From: CAVVYA01 sp963752345
GTDB taxonomy: Bacteria; Pseudomonadota; Alphaproteobacteria; SMXQ01
Assembly: GCA_963752345.1 (NCBI GenBank)
Contig: CAVVYA010000012.1
Location: 62,001-126,000, forward strand
Reading direction: 5' to 3'
Length of the DNA stretch: 64,000 bases
In this document: piece by piece, positions 28,279-34,853 of the stretch
Position numbering within the stretch: the first letter of the stretch is position 1
How the letters are laid out: each line of letters opens with the position of its first letter
Program-made: the position numbers and the translations under genes
Notes under the pieces: model-generated
Seen by the model: only the letters and a program-made list of their open reading frames with translations
Databases searched by the model: none
What the model was told of the DNA's origin: nothing

Positions 28279-28632
28279 GTGGTGAAGGCAGATTTGGGAC
28301 AGAAGCGCGTTTGCAACAGCTGCGCGGCCAAGTTCTACGACCTCAACAAAGACCCGATCATCTGCCCGAAATGCGGCACGGAGTATGATGCCTCCGTGGT
28401 CGTCAAACCGCGGCGCACGCGCACTGCCGCCGAGGACAAGCCGAAGAGCAAGAAGGCGCCGAAGATCGCCGAGGTCGAGACCGAGTTGCCGGAAGCGGAC
28501 GTCGGCGACGACGCCGTGGTCGACGACGAGGAGGAAGAGGAGGGCGTCATCGAGGACGCCTCCGAGCTCGGCGAGGACGAGGATGACATGGCCGAGGTCA
28601 TCGAAAACGTCGACGAAGAGAGCGAACGCTAA
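28279..28632 (+). CDS. FYDLN acid (TIGR02300) zinc-ribbon protein
   Basis: 117-residue protein of unknown function restricted mainly to alphaproteobacteria. The conserved N-terminal zinc ribbon has CNSC and CPKC around AKFYDLNKDPIICPKCG; the rest is a strongly acidic low-complexity tail (VVDDEEEEEGV, ASELGEDEDDMAEV). Start choice: GTG 28279 or 28282, 6-9 bases after GGAGGA. The longer open frame upstream lacks conserved sequence. Divergent from aroA and upstream of tRNA-Ala. Confidence 0.88.
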   Translation: MVKADLGQKRVCNSCAAKFYDLNKDPIICPKCGTEYDASVVVKPRRTRTAAEDKPKSKKAPKIAEVETELPEADVGDDAVVDDEEEEEGVIEDASELGEDEDDMAEVIENVDEESER

Positions 28633-28888
28633 ACGCACGGGCGGTTTGCCGCCGCTGCGGACGGCGATCACCACGGGCCGCCTCTGGCGACCGCGGTCCG
28701 GATGGCGAGCGGCGGGCCAAGCCACCGGGCCCAAATGACTGCCCGGCCTCGTCTTTTGCCGCGCGTTTTTTCCCTTGCCCGGGTGCGGACGCGCCCCTAT
28801 GTTCACCGCCTCGCGAGCCGCCGGTCCCATCCGCGGCAGCGCGCCAATTGGGACGAAAATCCCGTATCGTTTTGGGATGACGTCCCTT

Positions 28889-28964
<76 letters not shown>

Positions 28965-28970
28965 AATTTG

Positions 28971-29009
28971 CAAAGGGCTTGGCGGGAAACCGCTAGGCCC
29001 TTTGTTTTT
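28971..29009 (+). terminator. Terminator after tRNA-Ala
   Basis: caaagggc ... ggccctttg with an inner gcgg/ccgc stem around gaaa, then ttttt. Sits six bases past the tRNA. Confidence 0.88.
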
Positions 29010-29107
29010 GCCAGCACTCTTGCGCGGTTAACGCATTCATCCCCTGCGGCGGCAAATCGTGATCGCCGCCGAATGTCTCCCGCTTGTGGCCGGATGGACC
29101 GGACGCG

Positions 29108-30358
29108 TCAGGTGGTTGTCCGGGTCTCCGGCACGTAGCGGATGAGCAGGAAGGCGACCACCGCGGCCGATGCCGCGGTGAACAGGAAGGCGGACGTATA
29201 GTTCACGTGGTCGGCGAGCAGCGCGAACACGATCGGGCTGACGGTGGCGCCGCCCTGGCCGACAAAGCGCCACAGGCCGAGGAACGTGCCGCGGGCTTCC
29301 GGCGGCGCGACATCGGCGCCGACCGTCTGGATCGAGCCGCCGGTCAGGGATTGCATGGTGATGCAGAGGAAAAATAACGCCACGAACCACAGCAGGGACA
29401 GTTCCAGGTAAGCCGATATGGCGAGCAAGATCATGGAGATCGCCACGCCGGAAAAACCCGGGACCATCGTGAGCTTGCGCCCGTACCGGTCCATCAGCCA
29501 GCCGGCGACGAATCCGATCGGCAACGAAAGGAGCGCCCCGCCGGTGGCGAGATAACCGATCGCCTGAGGGCCGAGCTGATAGACGAAGGCGCCGTAGAGG
29601 TGCAGCAGGTCCGCATAGATCGGTCCACGGGTGAGTCCGGCGAACAAGGCGACGCCGAAATAGACCATGCGCGGCATCACGATCTGGCGCAGCGTGAGCG
29701 AGGGACCGGCCTGGGCCTTCTTGCGCGCGCCGGTGTCGCGCGATGGCGTATCCTTGGCGTACTTCAGCGTCGGAAGCAGCGCGACCAGCGCCAGCAAGCC
29801 GTAAATGATGAACGGCGCGCCCGGCCCCCACATGCTGGCGACGAAACCACCCACGACCGGACCGGCGAGCTTGCCCGTGCTGTCCATGCCGAACATCCAG
29901 CTGACCTGGCGGCCGCGCTGCCCGGCCGCGGCGCCGTGCGAGATCGCCGCCAGCCGCGCCATCAGCCACATCTGAGCCGCAACGCCGTTGAAGAAGCGCA
30001 GGACCAGCAGCACCGCAAAGGAGTCCGTGGTCGCGACCATGAATGCCATCACCGCGGTGAGCAGCGGTCCGGCGATCATCACCGGGCGGCGCCCGAACCG
30101 GTCGATCAGCCAGCCCGATGGTATCGTGCCGGCGAGGTTGCCGATCAGGAAGGCGATGACGACCCAACTCGCCACGCCGAAGCTGACATCGAAGGATTTC
30201 GCCAGGGTCGGCACCGCCGGCAGCGCGATGCCGGTGCCCAACGCCAAGATGAGTGCCGGCAGATAGGTCGAGAGGAAGGCATCCCACGAGACCGCCTTTG
30301 CCACCCCTGGCGCCGGTGGGTCACCGCGGTCGCCTGGGCGGGTGTCGGCCTCGCTCAT
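29108..30358 (-). CDS. MFS transporter
   Basis: 416-residue major facilitator with about 12 membrane segments. N-terminal half opens with STYLPALILALGTGIALPAVPTLAKSF; the loop 2-3 signature is GWLIDRFGRRPVMIAG and its C-terminal counterpart is GWLMDRYGRKLTMVPG. A short cytosolic linker (KDTPSRDTGARKKAQ) separates the halves. Start uncertain: ATG 30358 or GTG 30397, neither with a clear ribosome site. It stands alone, about 140 bases from tRNA-Ala. Substrate not predictable; drug-efflux-like DHA members have similar motifs. Confidence 0.88.
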   Translation of the reverse strand: MSEADTRPGDRGDPPAPGVAKAVSWDAFLSTYLPALILALGTGIALPAVPTLAKSFDVSFGVASWVVIAFLIGNLAGTIPSGWLIDRFGRRPVMIAGPLLTAVMAFMVATTDSFAVLLVLRFFNGVAAQMWLMARLAAISHGAAAGQRGRQVSWMFGMDSTGKLAGPVVGGFVASMWGPGAPFIIYGLLALVALLPTLKYAKDTPSRDTGARKKAQAGPSLTLRQIVMPRMVYFGVALFAGLTRGPIYADLLHLYGAFVYQLGPQAIGYLATGGALLSLPIGFVAGWLMDRYGRKLTMVPGFSGVAISMILLAISAYLELSLLWFVALFFLCITMQSLTGGSIQTVGADVAPPEARGTFLGLWRFVGQGGATVSPIVFALLADHVNYTSAFLFTAASAAVVAFLLIRYVPETRTTT

Positions 30359-30397
30359 GCTCGAGCACGCACGAGCCGGCGCCACAGATTCGGGCAC

Positions 30398-30661
30398 CCG
30401 TCGGGGCAGTGCCAGTCAGTCTTGGTGATCACGAGGCACCGTCCTTCGTACAACGGCGTTACGCCGCCGCCAGCCAAAGCTGGTCCTGCGCGAAACGCCG
30501 TTGACGTGGGTCCCGCGGATCGAGGGTGCCACGGCACGCGTATGCCGAGATCAGCATAAGCTCGTAAAAGCTATATCCAGCAGCGTAGGGGAAGCGAAGG
30601 GAAAGCGCAACTTTGAGAATTGATGGAGATCAGCGATTAGATTCCGCGCGGCTCTCCACGA
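30398..30661. other. Intergenic stretch without a gene
   Basis: I see no supported coding frame here. GC content falls towards the right, marking the approach to the AT-richer block. Any promoter for the MFS gene would lie here; none is recognisable. Confidence 0.6.
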
Positions 30662-30690
30662 GAAAGGCTGCTCGCGAGCGTGGGCCTTTC
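30662..30690 (-). terminator. Hairpin downstream of the low-GC gene block
   Basis: gaaaggc / gcctttc outer stem enclosing gctcgcgagc, 20 bases past the stop at 30710. There is no good T-run, so it is only a probable transcription end. Its outer arms resemble those of the hairpin at 34541 on the other side of the block. Confidence 0.45.
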
Positions 30691-30709
30691 CTTTCCATAG
30701 TCAAAAGCG

Positions 30710-32476
30710 TTAGTTCGGTTTGCCTCCAACAGCGAACACGGTGAATCCCCGGTTCTGGTAAACAGCAGGTCCTTTCGGCTGACCGCTCTCAATGATGTAG
30801 TCAATCCCGTGTGAGGCGGCATAGTCGAGCTTGGCGCCAACGTCCTTCAATCGGCTGACCTCTGCGATGCGACTCGACCAGGTGACGAAGTATTTGGGAT
30901 CCCACATCACGCTCGTCCCCTCGCGATAACCCACCCAGATCTGACGCCGCGCACCGATCTGAAAACCGATCAGTTTGTTATCGATTGGGATAAGGAAGAT
31001 CGCGTCAGAAGCAGTCTCCCGCGCGGCCCATTTCTGGACTTCCTGCCAGTCTATCCAGTCCGGGCGTCGGTTGGTTAACCACCCGTCCTGCGCAGCCATT
31101 CGGTCGATTTGCTTCGCGGCCACGAAAGTCGCTGGGACTAGCACGATCAAAGCCAGGGATACATGCGATCTAAGATAATGCACATATGCGGCCGTGACGG
31201 ACAGTAAAGCGCTTATAAAAATGATCTGGTCAAAGCGTCCTTGAGCGTGGAATAGAAGCCCTAGAACTATGCCAGTTACAGCGATGCCCAGCGAAACCAT
31301 ACGTGATGGTGCGCCACGCGTGGTTCTCCACAGCAGCAGACACGCCAGAAATATACCAGGCCACCAACCGGTTATCAGGGCTATGAGCAAGACGATCGGC
31401 TCTGGATGTTCCGCTGCCTTCTGAATCTCACGGCAGGCCCAGCTCGCGACAAGCAGAAATGCGATCGCGGTTAAGATAGCGTCCGATCTAAGAAGGTGGA
31501 GATTTAGCAGAAGGCGGTTGGATGTAATGAATGGGAGGCCGACTCCCGCCGCGAACACAACTGCAAAACCGGATAGAGCTATGAGCCAGTTCCGCCGCTG
31601 TTCGCCCATCGCCGATACTGCGAGCGATGCAGATCCAAGCATAAAAAAGAATTCCACAAGGTCGGAAGCGGCCGCGGCCTGAATAAAAAAATGGTGGGGA
31701 TAAAAATTGCGAAGAAAGCCTACATAGTCGAACGGAGTTGCATCGGCGCTGCTCACAATGGTTGATGCAATCCAGAAAATTTGCGGTAGCGAAACAGCAG
31801 CCATTACGGCGCCGGCCTTGGTCAACTTAATCAGGCGTTGCGTCATTGCATCTTCTTCTCGAAGAAGAAGGAAGAGGCTCAAAACAGGGGCCAGCCAAAT
31901 GCCGATAAATGCGTTTATACAGAATACCACTCCGGCAAGCGTGAAAGCCGCCGTGGTTCTTCTGTCGAAAATTAGCAGCAAGCAGAAAATCACCAAAGGC
32001 GTGCAGATTTCTGAATGAGTAAAGATCTCCGCCTGCAGCCCGGATTTTCCTATGAGAGACGGTCCACGGAATACATCAGACACTGCAAGTACGGATAGGA
32101 GCAGGGCCTGCTGTGAAAACGTGTGAATTCCAAGCCGCAATGCCGCCGCGGCAATCGACATATACAGCAAAGAGCGGGACGCTAAATGAAGAGCAAAAAA
32201 TACGTATTGTATATTGTCTTCCGTAGAGATTTGGCTTACCGCCAACCAAAACAACGAGGCGAATGAACGTAAGCCCTGAATGAACATGTCATCGTGAAAA
32301 ACAGGGTCGTCGTACAGTCGCAAAGCGATAGGTATATGGAAGACGTTATTGCCGGCGCCGTAATAATAGCCTTGCAACAGAACCGACATCATCGCGAACG
32401 TTATTGCGATAGTGGCAATTACGATAGTACGCGACCCTAAAACTGTTAGACCGTTAGCGATGGGACTGCTGGACAT
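30710..32476 (-). CDS. Polytopic membrane protein, probable GT-C-like glycosyltransferase
   Basis: 588 residues with about 10-11 hydrophobic segments and a soluble C-terminal domain of about 110 residues. The first extracytoplasmic loop, NNVFHIPIALRLYDDPVFHDDMF, is rich in acidic residues, the position where GT-C enzymes keep catalytic Asp/Glu. The C-terminal part (IFLIPIDNKLIGFQIGARRQIWVGYREG) looks folded. I do not recognise a named family. Glycosyl transfer from a lipid-linked donor is inferred from topology and from the two upstream genes. ATG 32476 preferred over TTG 32491. Base composition and codon use are AT-richer than in flanking genes, suggesting horizontal acquisition. Confidence 0.55.
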   Translation of the reverse strand: MSSSPIANGLTVLGSRTIVIATIAITFAMMSVLLQGYYYGAGNNVFHIPIALRLYDDPVFHDDMFIQGLRSFASLFWLAVSQISTEDNIQYVFFALHLASRSLLYMSIAAAALRLGIHTFSQQALLLSVLAVSDVFRGPSLIGKSGLQAEIFTHSEICTPLVIFCLLLIFDRRTTAAFTLAGVVFCINAFIGIWLAPVLSLFLLLREEDAMTQRLIKLTKAGAVMAAVSLPQIFWIASTIVSSADATPFDYVGFLRNFYPHHFFIQAAAASDLVEFFFMLGSASLAVSAMGEQRRNWLIALSGFAVVFAAGVGLPFITSNRLLLNLHLLRSDAILTAIAFLLVASWACREIQKAAEHPEPIVLLIALITGWWPGIFLACLLLWRTTRGAPSRMVSLGIAVTGIVLGLLFHAQGRFDQIIFISALLSVTAAYVHYLRSHVSLALIVLVPATFVAAKQIDRMAAQDGWLTNRRPDWIDWQEVQKWAARETASDAIFLIPIDNKLIGFQIGARRQIWVGYREGTSVMWDPKYFVTWSSRIAEVSRLKDVGAKLDYAASHGIDYIIESGQPKGPAVYQNRGFTVFAVGGKPN

Positions 32477-32494
32477 AGGTTGTTCCCGCAAGCA

Positions 32495-32878
32495 CTAGCT
32501 TGTGGCAACCAGATAGACGCCGATCCCGACCACTGCGGTTCCTACGGCTTTTTGCAGGGTAAAAGCTTCACCGAAAAGGATGCAACCCACAGCCATCGTG
32601 ATAACGAACCCTATTGCGACAAACGGGTATGCTACCGAAAGGTCCAAGCGAGCCAGCACAAATAGCCAGATTACAGCACTCAAGCCGTATAGGATAAATC
32701 CGGCGATGATAGACATGTCGCTGGCAATCGCCTGGGTGATGGCCCACCAGTTCCCTCCCGCCAAAGCCTGCTGCATGGAAGGTAGTGACATTCCATATTT
32801 TAAGCTGACCTGAGCCAATGCCGAAAAGCTCACACTGAGCAACATCAGGAGGTAGGCGGAGATGGTTTGCACGGGCAA
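32495..32878 (-). CDS. Small EamA/SMR-type transporter, ArnE/ArnF-like
   Basis: 127 residues, four membrane helices: SAYLLMLLSVSFSALAQVSLKYG; the IIAGFILYGLSAVIWLFVLARL segment; LSVAYPFVAIGFVITMAVGCILFGE; and LQKAVGTAVVGIGVYLVA. The LSVAYPF and LFGE patterns match half-size DMT proteins such as ArnE/ArnF, which flip undecaprenyl-phosphate aminoarabinose. Start is uncertain (TTG 32878 or GTG 32872). It lies 18 bases after its upstream neighbour's start region and 10 bases behind that gene's stop. A role in flipping a polyprenyl-phosphate sugar is inferred from context. Confidence 0.72.
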   Translation of the reverse strand: MPVQTISAYLLMLLSVSFSALAQVSLKYGMSLPSMQQALAGGNWWAITQAIASDMSIIAGFILYGLSAVIWLFVLARLDLSVAYPFVAIGFVITMAVGCILFGEAFTLQKAVGTAVVGIGVYLVATS

Positions 32879-32888
32879 ATATCCAGAT

Positions 32889-34337
32889 TCAGAAATTCAG
32901 CATGTGGGGCATGTGCGCCGCTGCAACCAACACCAAGAGACAGGCAAAAACCAGCCACGATACCCAATCTCGTGCCGCGTAAACGATCGGATCGTCATGC
33001 ATATAGCCGCGGGCTGTTGAAAGCCACAGGCGGCATTGCCAGAACAGCATCAGCGGGATGATACCCCATAACACCTTAGCGTTCGCATAGGCCTGCGAAG
33101 CGTCGTCACTCTGGATGTACAGGGAGAGCACCACGGCGGAGGCAAACGATCCGGCGCACCCCATGAGTTGAAGCATCTCCAAATCAGTCGTGAGATAACC
33201 GCGGCGCGCCGCTCCTTCTTTCTGCTCTGAACGCAGGCGCCGCAACTCCGATACTCGTTTGACGAGCGCAAGGCTCAAGAAGAGGAAGCTAGAGAATCCA
33301 AGAAGCCACATGGACAGAGGATGTCCGGTGGCTTCGCTGCCAGCCATCAGGCGCACGGTATACAATGCCGCAAGAAGGAAGACGTCGATGAGGGGCATTT
33401 CCTTGAGCTTGATGTTGTATGCCAATGACAGCAAAGCATACAGACCCAGGGAGGAGAGTGATCCCGCGACCCAGCCGAAATACAGTCCAATTGCGGATAG
33501 CAAAGGTATGAGCAATACGCCAGCTTTGACAGAAAGTGCACCACTGGCGAAGGGACGGAGCTTGTTGCGAGGATGGGTGCGGTCCGCGGCAAGGTCACCC
33601 ATGTCGTTAAACAGGTAAATTGCCGACGCGATGGCGCTAAAAGCGACGAATGTAATAAAAGCCGAAATCCAGCCGTCCAAATTGAGAAAGTCGCCCGCGG
33701 CGAGTAACGGCACGAAAATAAGCAGATTTTTTATCCACTGGTAAGGACGTATAGCCTTCAGCGCGGCCTTCAATCTCGCGGGGCGCGCGTCTTCAATGAT
33801 CTCATCGACAGGGTAGTTTTTCTCCGCCCTGCGGCGGACAGAGGGCGATGTGTTGACGAGTATTGCTGCGGCAGAATGCTCCCATACTGCATAATCCGTG
33901 TAATCATTTCCCGCATAGACAAAACCTCGCGGCCCAAACCGCTCGCAAAGCGCCGCCGCCTTTCTGGCTCCCCTGAGATTATCAGTTCCGTTGGAAGCTA
34001 TGACTTCGTCGAAAAAGCCGACATGACGCGCGATTGGTTCTGCGATAGCCTGGTCAGCGGCTGTCACTAAAATGATCTTTCGACCGCGAGAACGCATAGT
34101 GCGCAAGTAATTTAGAAGCGTATCGCTGTAAGGCAGGAACGCTGGATCAAAAAACCAACGCTTCGCCAATTCCTGCTTAACCTTAGCCTTTCCGCTCAAA
34201 AGCCACCCCGGGAGGTGTAAGAAGACTCTGAGATCTGTAAACGCCGCCCCAAAGGCGGACTCATGCAGCGAATCGGTTTTAATCAGCGTGCCATCTAAAT
34301 CCACACACAATGGCAAATCGTTGCTATCTTCAATCAT
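32889..34337 (-). CDS. HAD hydrolase-UbiA prenyltransferase fusion (DPPR-synthase-like)
   Basis: 482 residues in two parts. Residues 1-190 are a HAD phosphatase: LCVDLDGTLIKTDSLHES (nucleophile Asp), IILVTAADQAIAEPIA, and YAGNDYTDYAVW for the metal site. Residues about 200-482 are a UbiA-type membrane prenyltransferase: RPYQWIKNLLIFVPLLAAG, the first Asp motif IYLFNDMGDLAADRTHPRNK, and LSLAYNIKLKEMPLIDVFLLA. The UbiA part resembles decaprenyl-phosphate phosphoribose synthase (Rv3806c, NoeC), whose product needs dephosphorylation, a step the fused HAD domain could do. ATG 34337 follows a GGGAGG. First gene of a three-gene AT-richer operon. Product is inferred. Confidence 0.75.
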   Translation of the reverse strand: MIEDSNDLPLCVDLDGTLIKTDSLHESAFGAAFTDLRVFLHLPGWLLSGKAKVKQELAKRWFFDPAFLPYSDTLLNYLRTMRSRGRKIILVTAADQAIAEPIARHVGFFDEVIASNGTDNLRGARKAAALCERFGPRGFVYAGNDYTDYAVWEHSAAAILVNTSPSVRRRAEKNYPVDEIIEDARPARLKAALKAIRPYQWIKNLLIFVPLLAAGDFLNLDGWISAFITFVAFSAIASAIYLFNDMGDLAADRTHPRNKLRPFASGALSVKAGVLLIPLLSAIGLYFGWVAGSLSSLGLYALLSLAYNIKLKEMPLIDVFLLAALYTVRLMAGSEATGHPLSMWLLGFSSFLFLSLALVKRVSELRRLRSEQKEGAARRGYLTTDLEMLQLMGCAGSFASAVVLSLYIQSDDASQAYANAKVLWGIIPLMLFWQCRLWLSTARGYMHDDPIVYAARDWVSWLVFACLLVLVAAAHMPHMLNF

Positions 34338-34540
34338 CCCCGACCAAAGCCTCCCCCTGCCTGGCATTCGCCGAATATTTTGCCGCTAAAAGAATTTAAA
34401 ATACTACTTTTTTGGATATGTCTGAGGTTGGTGGGTTACAATCTTCTAGCTAAGGGCAAAATAGTAAGGATCGAAATGGTAATCGCTATGGTTTGATCTG
34501 CGAGACCAGATCCAGAATGCGACCCGGCGCTGAAAACAAG

Positions 34541-34566
34541 AAAGGCTGCCCGGTCGGGCAGCCTTT
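34541..34566. terminator. Perfect 11-bp hairpin, probable bidirectional terminator
   Basis: aaaggctgccc (34541-34551), loop ggtc, gggcagccttt (34556-34566). Read on the minus strand it is followed by cttgtttt, better than on the plus strand. Confidence 0.75.
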
Positions 34567-34720
34567 CCATTGTCGTCTGACCTTGGTCACCGTGGACCAA
34601 AGGAAACCGCGTCAGGCTATTTCGACCCCGCGGCGATCCAGGTCTCGGAAACCAGTGGCCGTGAATGACAATGAGACACTCGATCACCTCCTTTCACTGT
34701 TTGTAATACGGAGGTCAAAT

Positions 34721-34786
34721 ATGGTGCGCGCTCGTCACACGCGCAAGCCTTTCAGCGGGATTTCTCCCCGCGACGTCTCGGCCTGA
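34721..34786 (+). CDS. Possible 21-residue microprotein
   Basis: ATG preceded five bases upstream by a near-perfect ribosome site, GGAGGT (34710-34715). The product MVRARHTRKPFSGISPRDVSA is basic, with no hydrophobic segment. The ribosome site can pair with acctcc at 34686-34691, so translation could be gated by an RNA hairpin. The ORF is so short that coincidence is likely; I record it because the initiation signals are unusually good. Confidence 0.25.
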   Translation: MVRARHTRKPFSGISPRDVSA

Positions 34787-34853
34787 GTTCCAGCTCCAAA
34801 TCCCGTCGCAGGGCCATAAGACGGCGCGCGGCGAAAGGCCGTTCGGCCACTCG

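Larger units (their letters stand above)
34368..34853. other. Long intergenic stretch with a terminator and a tiny ORF
   Basis: 486 bases between the low-GC block and ligD. It holds the hairpin at 34541-34566 and a possible 21-codon ORF at 34721; otherwise nothing recognisable. Overlapping longer ORFs on both strands have no coding character. Confidence 0.6.
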
